From Rhodospirillaceae bacterium (GTDB taxonomy: Bacteria; Pseudomonadota; Alphaproteobacteria; Rhodospirillales; 2-02-FULL-58-16), in contig JAUXMA010000035.1 of NCBI GenBank assembly GCA_030623425.1, forward strand, positions 1 to 9,630: a stretch of 9,630 nt of DNA, in the 5' to 3' direction. How positions within the stretch are numbered: position 1 is the first letter of the stretch; each line of letters begins with the position of its first letter. The notes under the pieces were generated by a model. It was given only the letters and a program-made list of their open reading frames with translations, was not told the DNA's origin and ran no database searches. The translations under genes were made by a program, and so were the position numbers. Below are positions 1 through 5,252 of this stretch, one piece after another.

Positions 1-107
1 ACCTGGTGCTGGTCAACGGGGTCTATTTGGCTCCCGGCGCCCGCGGCGATCAGCCCTTGCAAGAAGGCGACGCGCTCGCCATCTGGCCGCCGGTGGCGGG
101 CGGGTGA
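1..107 (+). CDS. MoaD/ThiS-like sulfur-carrier protein, 3' end only
   Basis: Only the last 34 codons are inside the window; they read in frame from base 3 to a TGA at 105-107. The visible peptide contains LVNGVYL, then LQEGDALAIWPPVAGG. A late hydrophobic beta strand, an acidic EGD turn, a 'laiwPPvaGG' strand and a terminal Gly-Gly are the C-terminal pattern of the ubiquitin-fold MoaD/ThiS family. In that family the final Gly is adenylated and then thiocarboxylated to deliver sulfur for molybdopterin, thiazole or related syntheses. Which branch this protein serves cannot be told without the N-terminus and upstream neighbours. The gene converges on der with 84 bp between the two stops. Recognition rests on a short segment, so the family call is good but not certain. 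Confidence 0.65.
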   Translation, partial: LVLVNGVYLAPGARGDQPLQEGDALAIWPPVAGG

Positions 108-191
108 CGCTTACCTTCACCGGCTACGGCGAGGACGAGGCCCAAGAAACGCTTGCCCGTTTCGAACGCCGATTCTTAAGGGCCGTTGGCC

Positions 192-1532
192 TCAGCCCCT
201 GGCGTAAGGGTTCCGGCCCTTGCGCAGGTGCAGCCGGATCGGCACGCCGGGGAGGTCGAAAGCCTCGCGCAGCTCGTTCGGCATATAGCGCAGGTAGGAG
301 TCCGGCAGGCCTTCGGGGCGGCTGGCGAAAAGGATGAAGGTCGGCGGCCGCGATTTCGCCTGGGTGATATAGCGCAGCCGCACGCGCCGGCCTTTCGACA
401 CCGGCGGCGGATGGCGCTCGCCGACTTCGGCGAGCCAGCGGTTGAGTTCGCCGGTGGCGACCCGCCGGCTCCACAGCTCGAAAACAGCCAGCACCTTGGG
501 CAGCAGCTTGTCCACGCCGCCGCCGGTGAGTGCCGAGAGCGTCAGCAGGGAAACGCCGCGGGCTTGTGCAAGCGAGGTCCCGAGGCGGTCGCGCAGACGC
601 CGCAACGCCGCCTCGCGGTCCTTGACCAGCTCCCATTTATTGATGGCGAGAATGAGCCCCCGGCCTTCGTCGGCGACCAAGCGGGCGATGTTCAGGTCCT
701 GTTTTTCCATCCCCGCTTCGCCGTCCACCACGAGGACGACGACCTGGGCGAAGCGGATGGCGCGCAACGCGTCGCTGGCGGAAAGCCCTTCCAGCTTTTC
801 GCCGACCTTCGATTTGCGGCGCAGTCCGGCGGTGTCGACGAGGCGGATGTCGCGGCCCTGAAAGGTCCACGAAACCGGGATGGCGTCGCGGGTGATCCCC
901 GCTTCCGGGCCGGTCAACAGGCGCTCTTCGCCCAAAAGGCGATTGACGAGTGTCGACTTGCCGACGTTGGGGCGGCCGACGATGGCCAGTTGCAGGGGCC
1001 GCTGCTCCTGGCTGGTTTCCTCTTCCGACGATACTTCCCTCCCGGCGAGGGGCGCCAGCGCCTGATGGAGCTCGCCCATCCCCTCGCCATGCTCGGCGGA
1101 AACGGCGATGGGATCGCCGAGGCCGAGGGCGTGAGCTTCCCACAGCCCCGCCTTGCCGCCGCCGCCTTCGCACTTGTTGGCGACGAGGATCACCGGTGTT
1201 GGTTTGCGCCGCAGCCAGTGGGCGAAATGTTCGTCGAGTGGCGTCAACCCGGCGCGGGCGTCGATCAACATCAAGGCGAGGTCGGCGTCGGCAAGGGCGC
1301 GTTCCGTTTGCGCCAACATGCGCGCCTCGAGGCTGTTCGCCGAGGCTTCGTCGAGTCCGGCGGTGTCGATGACGGTACAACTAAGATCGCCCAGACGGGC
1401 CTCGCCCTCGCGGCGGTCGCGGGTGACGCCGGGCTTGCCATTGACGATGGCCAGGCGTTTCCCGGCCAGCCGGTTGAAAAGAGTCGACTTGCCGACGTTG
1501 GGGCGGCCGACGATGGCCACGGTGAAAGTCAT
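192..1532 (-). CDS. der: Ribosome biogenesis GTPase Der (EngA), tandem G domains
   Basis: Der is an essential GTPase with two consecutive G domains that acts in 50S subunit maturation. The 446-residue product shows both. Domain 1 has a P-loop GRPNVGKS at residues 9-16, DTAG at 56-59, NKCE at 119-122 and SAE at 145-147. Domain 2 has GRPNVGKS at 186-193, DTAG at 233-236, NKWE at 298-301 and SAL at 333-335. An acidic linker (about 167-178) separates them, and a KH-like C-terminal domain (about 355-446) ends in a basic tail. Both G4 motifs carry Glu where Asp is usual (NKxE). The frame stays open upstream to 1601, but the ATG at 1532 places the P-loop at residue 9, as in the family; the extra 23 residues are low-complexity and would overlap bamB. 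bamB ends 16 bp upstream on the same strand, so der is probably co-transcribed with it. No strong Shine-Dalgarno is visible. Confidence 0.97.
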   Translation of the reverse strand: MTFTVAIVGRPNVGKSTLFNRLAGKRLAIVNGKPGVTRDRREGEARLGDLSCTVIDTAGLDEASANSLEARMLAQTERALADADLALMLIDARAGLTPLDEHFAHWLRRKPTPVILVANKCEGGGGKAGLWEAHALGLGDPIAVSAEHGEGMGELHQALAPLAGREVSSEEETSQEQRPLQLAIVGRPNVGKSTLVNRLLGEERLLTGPEAGITRDAIPVSWTFQGRDIRLVDTAGLRRKSKVGEKLEGLSASDALRAIRFAQVVVLVVDGEAGMEKQDLNIARLVADEGRGLILAINKWELVKDREAALRRLRDRLGTSLAQARGVSLLTLSALTGGGVDKLLPKVLAVFELWSRRVATGELNRWLAEVGERHPPPVSKGRRVRLRYITQAKSRPPTFILFASRPEGLPDSYLRYMPNELREAFDLPGVPIRLHLRKGRNPYARG

Positions 1533-1548
1533 GGTTCGGAAACAAGGG

Positions 1549-2877
1549 TTAACGGTAAGCGACCAGATCGGCGTCGTCGGAGAGGAAGTAGATGCTGCCA
1601 CCGGCGATCACGGGAGGCACGGAGATGCCGTCCGACAATTCCTCGACGCCCAGGATCTGTCCCGTGTAAGGTGACACCGCCAGGATCTCGCCGTTGGAAC
1701 CGCCGACGATCAAGCGGTCGCTGGCAAGAATGGGTCCGGTCCAGACGATGGGATCTTCCCTGTCTTTTTCGTTCTCGTAGCGGGCAAGCGCCCGCACCCA
1801 GTGAATGCCTCCGTCCTTGCGCGAGAGGGAAACGACTTCCGAATCAACGGTCAAAAGGAAAACATAATCACCCGCCACCCACGGGTTTTCCAGACCGCCG
1901 ATTTCCTTCTCCCAAATCCGCTGTCCGGTGCGCAGGTCGATGGATACCGCGACCCCGCCGTGACTCATGGCGAACACCCGCCCGCGGTCGATAACCGGAC
2001 GGCCGCGAATGTGCGACATTGTCGAGGCCTGATCGGTCCGCCGCCTCGAAGCCAGGGAGTCCGACCAAAGGACACGGCCATTTTCCACTTTCAAGGCGAC
2101 CAGTTCGCCCGAGGAATAAGGCACCACCACGACTCCCGCATCGACGGCGGGGCTGCCGCCACCCAACATGCTGGCGGTTTCGAAAATGCCGGAATGGGTC
2201 CAAATATTGTTGCCGTTGGCGGCATTCATGACATGCAGCTTATTGTCGACGGTGACGGCAAACACCCGGCCGCCGCGGACCGTCGGCGCCGTCCGCATGG
2301 GGCCTGGAACCGATTTCCTCCACAGCTCGGTCCCGGTTTCGGCGTTGAGTGCGATCAATTGGGCAAAGCCGGTGGATACGAAAATCCGGCCCTGATCATA
2401 AGCGAGGCCGCCGCCGATATGTCCGTCGTCCTCCTCTTCGGGAGTCAGTTCGATCTCCCACAGCCGCTTTCCGGTATCGGCGCTATAGGCACTGACCAGG
2501 GTTTCCGCGTCCATGACGAAGACCCGCCCGGCGGCGACGATCGGCGAGCCGATGAGGCGTTCCTCGTCATCGGCTCCGGCCCCCACATCGGTAGACCATG
2601 CGCGTTGCAGAACGTCGTTGACCTTGATGTGTTGCATTGCGTGATTGGCATTGCCGCCGGGTTGGGGCCAGTCGGAATTGGCGGTCGGCGCCGGCAGCAG
2701 GATGTTGACATCCATCAAACCGGGGTCGGGGACCAGGGCCGTTTGATGAAGGAGCACGGAAATGCGTTCGCCGGGCAACGCTGTACTCGAACTGCTGAAC
2801 CAACCTTCTTCGCCGAACAAGGTGTCGCAGCCTGCCGCCAGAAGCAGAAACGAAACGACAAAAACCGTCCGCGGCAT
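1549..2877 (-). CDS. bamB: Outer membrane assembly lipoprotein BamB (PQQ-like beta-propeller)
   Basis: BamB is the beta-propeller lipoprotein of the BAM complex that inserts outer-membrane proteins. The 442-residue product starts with a lipoprotein signal (MPRT, then a hydrophobic stretch to LAAGC, lipidated Cys17). A linker with PGERISVL follows, as in alphaproteobacterial BamB, and then a series of PQQ-like blades from about residue 95 to the end. Each blade has the form 'G.p.v..grvfv....l.aldaetG...W'; about eight can be counted. The ATG at 2877 is chosen because it puts the lipobox at residues 13-17. The frame stays open to an ATG at 2922, but that codon lies inside the terminal repeat of the neighbouring mobile element. 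Asp follows the lipid Cys, which in E. coli disfavours export to the outer membrane. der begins 16 bp downstream. The gene's upstream region was interrupted by the MITE-like element 16 bp before its ATG. Confidence 0.93.
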   Translation of the reverse strand: MPRTVFVVSFLLLAAGCDTLFGEEGWFSSSSTALPGERISVLLHQTALVPDPGLMDVNILLPAPTANSDWPQPGGNANHAMQHIKVNDVLQRAWSTDVGAGADDEERLIGSPIVAAGRVFVMDAETLVSAYSADTGKRLWEIELTPEEEDDGHIGGGLAYDQGRIFVSTGFAQLIALNAETGTELWRKSVPGPMRTAPTVRGGRVFAVTVDNKLHVMNAANGNNIWTHSGIFETASMLGGGSPAVDAGVVVVPYSSGELVALKVENGRVLWSDSLASRRRTDQASTMSHIRGRPVIDRGRVFAMSHGGVAVSIDLRTGQRIWEKEIGGLENPWVAGDYVFLLTVDSEVVSLSRKDGGIHWVRALARYENEKDREDPIVWTGPILASDRLIVGGSNGEILAVSPYTGQILGVEELSDGISVPPVIAGGSIYFLSDDADLVAYR

Positions 2878-2893
2878 CGCTTTCGGAACCCTA

Positions 2894-2926
2894 GTGGTCC
2901 AAATCTGACATATGGTACCCATACGA
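2894..2926 (+). repeat. Left terminal inverted repeat of the MITE-like element
   Basis: This 33-bp arm begins GTGGTCCAAATCTG just inside the TA at 2892-2893 and matches the reverse complement of 3168-3200 with one mismatch. It contains a small internal hairpin (TATGG/CCATA around TAC, 2911-2923). Read toward bamB it carries an ATG at 2922-2920 that is in frame with bamB. Confidence 0.85.
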
Positions 2927-3167
2927 TCGCGTTATCCGTTTCCTCGGCAGAAAGGCGCCCGCCGGCGATGCCGGCACATCGTCAAGGGTGCCTGACGCCC
3001 CGAGGAAGCGGATAACGCGACCACAAGGGCGGCTTTCCGAGCCCCCTCGGCGGCGTTGCGCGGCGCTTGTGATGCGAAGGCATCACGGCCTGCCTTTGCC
3101 GAAGCGAAGCTCCGGCTTCGCGCAGGCAGGCGCGCCACGCGCCTAGCCGGATGAACTCGGAAAGCCG

Positions 3168-3200
3168 TCGTATGGGTACCATATGCCAGATTTGGACCAC
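3168..3200 (-). repeat. Right terminal inverted repeat of the MITE-like element
   Basis: Inverted partner of 2894-2926, ending CAGATTTGGACCAC against the TA at 3201-3202. The bases just outside (GGACAGGG) join with the left flank to restore a plausible CTAG target. Confidence 0.85.
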
Positions 3201-3257
3201 TAGGACAGGGAAAATCGGCGGCGGGAAACCCGGAATGAATTCTGACTGCGTCGGTTT

Positions 3258-3286
3258 CGTTTAAACGCTCGACAAATTCGAGTCAA
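3258..3286 (-). promoter_or_regulatory. Possible original bamB-der promoter, now beyond the MITE
   Basis: On the minus strand TTGACT (3286-3281) is followed after exactly 17 bp by TAAACG (3263-3258). The -35 box is good and the -10 box is weak (three of six). It reads toward bamB but lies beyond the right end of the MITE-like element, about 380 bp from the bamB ATG. This is suggestive only; no better candidate is obvious between the element and bamB. Confidence 0.27.
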
Positions 3287-3392
3287 TGTCCACCGTCTGA
3301 AAAACCGACCGATAAACACCACCGTCCGTTTCGGCGCCGTTGCGCAGGTTGGTATTAATTGCCGAACCAGGACTTCCCGCATAAAGGGTTGG

Positions 3393-3436
3393 TTTTTCAG
3401 GAAGTTGATAAAGTTTTTTCAGGAAGTTGATAAAGT
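3393..3436. repeat. Perfect tandem duplication of a 22-bp unit
   Basis: Bases 3393-3414 and 3415-3436 are identical and directly adjacent; the unit runs TTTTTCAGG then AAGTTGATAAAGT. The period of 22 bp is two helical turns, so the copies present the same face of the DNA. It lies directly before the DnaA-box cluster, as iteron-like or origin-associated repeats do. Confidence 0.9.
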
Positions 3437-3560
3437 AATGTGTATGAACGTGTGGATAACTTGTGGGTGAAATGTGTAAATATAGGGAATTTATACACAG
3501 AAAACTTTATGAATTTGCAAAATTTCAATTGAAAAAAGATCTTTATATTTACAGCATACA
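3393..3560. other. Candidate replication origin (oriC-like): DnaA-box cluster plus AT-rich unwinding region
   Basis: This AT-rich island stands out against GC-rich surroundings. After the 22-bp tandem repeat come four same-orientation DnaA-box-like sites. 3451-3459 is a perfect TTATCCACA on the minus strand; 3439-3447 has one mismatch; 3462-3470 and 3473-3481 have two each. Their TGTG cores start at 3439, 3451, 3462 and 3473, about one helical turn apart. A perfect TTATACACA in the opposite orientation lies at 3491-3499. A run of A/T-rich DNA follows (about 3500-3555), including GATCTTTATATTT at 3538-3550, which matches 11 of 13 positions of the E. coli oriC 13-mer GATCTNTTNTTTT. bamB-der and pdxY both point away from it, and no protein gene overlaps it convincingly. 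It could instead be a DnaA-titrating or DnaA-regulated site. No dnaA, parAB, gidA or hemE is visible in this window to support origin context. Confidence 0.62.
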
Positions 3561-3599
3561 AATCGTGCGCGAAAGCGTAAAAGCAGCTTTTTCTTGGCG

Positions 3600-4026
3600 A
3601 TTGGAACTTTCCTTGTGGATTTTCCCGACGTTCAAGAAGTGGTTGTCCCGAGGGGAAGCCGGCGCATGGTGCGTTGGCCAAGCCTGGGGTGCTGGCGACC
3701 GGTGAAGGCGGCGACGGGTTTCGGCCCGGGAGTGCGTCCATCGGTTGTTGACGGAAAGCCTCGGTTTAAGCGAGGCGGACCTTATTTCGCGGAAGGGTCG
3801 GCCCTTCCCTGCGGGGGATTGGCTCGCTCCGTGAGGCGGAGCCGCGAGAGTTCGGCTGTTGTCGGGCTGGAGTGTTCGCCGCGAGGATGGGGGTACAGAC
3901 TGCTGGTCAGGCTGGACCGCCGGTCTTGAGGTTTCGCGCCTCCGGGGGGATTTGAGCGAAGGAGCCAAGGCTTACTTCGTTTTCGCCCTTGAAGGTTCGC
4001 ATGTTTTAGCAAGGCTTTCCGCCGAT
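3600..4026. other. Gene-free GC-rich stretch with three consecutive hairpins
   Basis: No reading frame here gives a credible protein; the frames present are Arg/Gly-rich and have no recognisable motif. Three good hairpins follow one another. 3758-3763 pairs with 3771-3776 (GCCTCG, 7-nt loop). 3791-3797 pairs with 3802-3808 around TCGG (GGAAGGG/CCCTTCC), extended by CGC/GCG. 3826-3831 pairs with 3837-3842 (GCTCCG/CGGAGC), extended by CTC/GAG. They may belong to the RNA proposed just downstream or to origin-proximal regulatory DNA. High GC content makes some hairpins likely by chance. Confidence 0.4.
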
Positions 4027-4263
4027 GGTGGCCCGTGACGGAACAGCCCCGGCAACGGGGCTGGCCAAAACGGACCGTCGCCACCCCGCCCCGCAACCGG
4101 TTCCCATGCCCAGGGTGCGCTTGCGGAAACGGGTGGTTGAAAGCGATAAGCGCTTTCGTGTGCATGGAGCCTAGCCGGCTTCAATGAGGCGTCAGGAGTG
4201 TCGTTTCGCTGTCGGCACGTTGCACGGGTTTCCCAGGATCCGTGCACCTGGCGCTTCATTTTT
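4027..4263 (+). ncRNA. Candidate structured RNA (sRNA or pdxY leader), boundaries uncertain
   Basis: This gene-free stretch upstream of pdxY folds into a string of stems. Stem 1 is 4027-4032 with 4080-4085, continued by 4037-4041 with 4075-4079, and capped by an 8-bp stem 4044-4051/4056-4063 with a GCAA (GNRA) tetraloop. Stem 2 is 4091-4096 with 4121-4126 (CCGCAA/TTGCGG), which can be enclosed by 4081-4086 with 4131-4136. That outer pairing competes with stem 1. Stem 3 is 4139-4145 with 4151-4157 (GAAAGCG/CGCTTTC). The last part is a three-way junction at 4183-4260 followed by T5. No known family was recognised: RNase P, tmRNA, SRP RNA and tRNA signatures are absent. No convincing promoter was found, so the 5' end is a guess. 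It could be an independent small RNA or a regulatory leader of pdxY. Confidence 0.42.
4183..4263 (+). terminator. Three-way-junction hairpin ending in T5 (terminator-like)
   Basis: P1 is 14 continuous pairs, 4183-4196 with 4247-4260. P2 is six pairs, 4198-4203 with 4213-4218. P3 is seven pairs (TGCACGG/CCGTGCA), 4221-4227 with 4240-4246. The junction linkers are 1, 2 and 0 nt. Three pairs are G-U wobbles on the plus strand (4188-4255, 4192-4251, 4201-4215) and would all be A-C mismatches on the minus strand, so the fold fits plus-strand RNA only. T4259-T4263 sits at the base of P1, as in an intrinsic terminator, 92 bp before the pdxY ATG. It may end an upstream RNA or attenuate transcription into pdxY. 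Confidence 0.5.
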
Positions 4264-4355
4264 GGGCAAAACTTATTGAAGTAGAGCGTATCAACGGCTG
4301 CCGGTCCGTGGCATGGTCGGGACGGAAACTCTAGCATCCTGAACCGCGTCGCTTC

Positions 4356-5201
4356 ATGACCATTCTTTCCATCCAATCGCAGGTCGCTTACGGGCATGTC
4401 GGCAACGCCGCGGCGGTGTTTCCTTTGCAGCGGCTGGGCTACGAGGTCTGGCCGGTGGCGACGGTTCAGTTCAGCAACCATCCCGGATACGGCGATTGGC
4501 GTGGGCGGGTCTTGCCGGCGAGCGAGGTCGCCGACGTCATCAAAGGCATCGGCGAACGCGGCGTCTATCCCCAATGCCGGGCAATATTAAGCGGCTATCT
4601 CGGCTGTCTCGAAACCGGCCGGGTGGTGCTCGGGGCGACCGCCGAGATCAAAGCCGCCAACCCCGATGCCCTTTACGTCTGCGATCCGGTCATGGGCGAT
4701 CACGAGGAAGGTTTTTACGTTGGCGACGAACAGATGGCTTTTTTCAAATCCGAGGCCGTGCCGTCGGCGGACATGGTCATCGCCAACACTTTTGAAATGG
4801 AGTTTCTTTCCGGCCTTGCGATCGCATCTTCCGCCGCCGCCGTCGGCGCCGCCGATGTGGTCGGGCGGGATGCGTCCAGGATGGTTGTGGTGACCTCCGT
4901 TACGGTGGATGACGCCGACGCCGTCGGGACCGTGGCGGTCGCCGGAACGAATGCCTGGCTGGTGACAACGCCGCGCATTCCCGTTTCAGCCAAGGGAGCG
5001 GGCGATACCTTCACCGCCCTGTTCCTGGCCCGCTATCTTCAACGCTCCGACCCGGGCGACGCCTTGGCCTTGGCCGTGTCTTCCGTTTTCGGCCTGATCC
5101 GGGCCGGATTTGACGGCCGGACACGGGAACTGCCGGTTGTCGCCGCGCAACGGGAAATCGTTTCTCCGGCGCGGTTATTTCCGGCCCAAAAAATTCGCTA
5201 G
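4356..5201 (+). CDS. pdxY: Pyridoxal kinase PdxY
   Basis: The product phosphorylates pyridoxal to pyridoxal 5'-phosphate with ATP, the B6 salvage route, in the cytoplasm. It belongs to the ribokinase-like superfamily. The 281 residues compare with about 287 in E. coli PdxY. Recognisable features are ILSIQSQVAYGHVGNAAAVFPLQRLG near the N-terminus (the substrate-site Ser region, residues 3-28), TVQFSNHPGYGDW (37-48), DPVMGD (110-115) and the catalytic anion-hole motif GAGD (214-217), with Asp217 as the expected base. Two local differences from the usual family text are Gln9 where His is common (QSHVAYGH) and ANTFEMEF (143-150) where PNQFELE is common. The ATG at 4356 fits the family start; no strong Shine-Dalgarno is seen. 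The gene converges on the aldehyde dehydrogenase with about 50 bp between stops. The T5-ended fold upstream could affect its expression. Confidence 0.93.
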   Translation: MTILSIQSQVAYGHVGNAAAVFPLQRLGYEVWPVATVQFSNHPGYGDWRGRVLPASEVADVIKGIGERGVYPQCRAILSGYLGCLETGRVVLGATAEIKAANPDALYVCDPVMGDHEEGFYVGDEQMAFFKSEAVPSADMVIANTFEMEFLSGLAIASSAAAVGAADVVGRDASRMVVVTSVTVDDADAVGTVAVAGTNAWLVTTPRIPVSAKGAGDTFTALFLARYLQRSDPGDALALAVSSVFGLIRAGFDGRTRELPVVAAQREIVSPARLFPAQKIR

Positions 5202-5252
5202 CTTGGCCGCCGCCCTGGTGGAAAAAGCGATTCGTGGCGATCATGCAGGCCA

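Larger units (their letters stand above)
2892..3202. mobile_element. MITE-like element, IS630/Tc1-type, 307 bp between flanking TA dinucleotides
   Basis: Bases 2894-2926 and 3168-3200 are inverted copies of each other (32 of 33 identical; the only difference is A at 2908 against G read from the other end). Both ends abut TA within CTAG (2891-2894 and 3200-3203), which fits TA duplication at a CTAG site; IS630 is known to prefer CTAG. No transposase fits in 307 bp, and the longest internal frames are unconvincing, so it would be non-autonomous. The interior is highly foldable: 2928-2945 pairs with 3002-3019 (17 of 18), 3031-3041 with 3156-3166 (11 of 11), 3088-3094 with 3125-3131, and 3069-3075 with 3080-3086 around a GAAG loop. 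The near-perfect ends suggest a recent insertion. Copy number elsewhere in the genome is unknown from this window. Confidence 0.78.

Noticed and set aside
146..163. GAAACG/CGTTTC hairpin between the MoaD-like gene and der
   Set aside because: Short stem and no T run on either strand, so not called a terminator.
104..337. A 77-codon GTG-started frame overlapping the MoaD-like stop (GTGA) and the 3' end of der on the other strand
   Set aside because: The first 30 residues look protein-like and the overlap suggests coupling, but the rest is Arg/Gly/Ala-rich antisense of der with no motif; a 146-bp antisense overlap with an essential gene is unlikely.
186..1994. Very long plus-strand open frame opposite der and bamB
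   Set aside because: It is the antisense of two confidently identified genes and has no domain motif; long antisense frames are expected in GC-rich DNA.
3200..3382. 60-codon minus-strand frame reading into the MITE end
   Set aside because: Very basic composition, no motif, ends within the transposable-element boundary.
3594..3929. 111-codon plus-strand frame in the gene-free region
   Set aside because: No recognisable fold or motif, Arg/Gly-rich, no ribosome-binding site, and it crosses strong hairpins; treated as non-coding.
3600..4263. Possible RNase P RNA, tmRNA or SRP RNA
   Set aside because: I looked on both strands for GAGGAAAGTCC-type, tmRNA tag/acceptor and GGAAG SRP loop signatures and found none.
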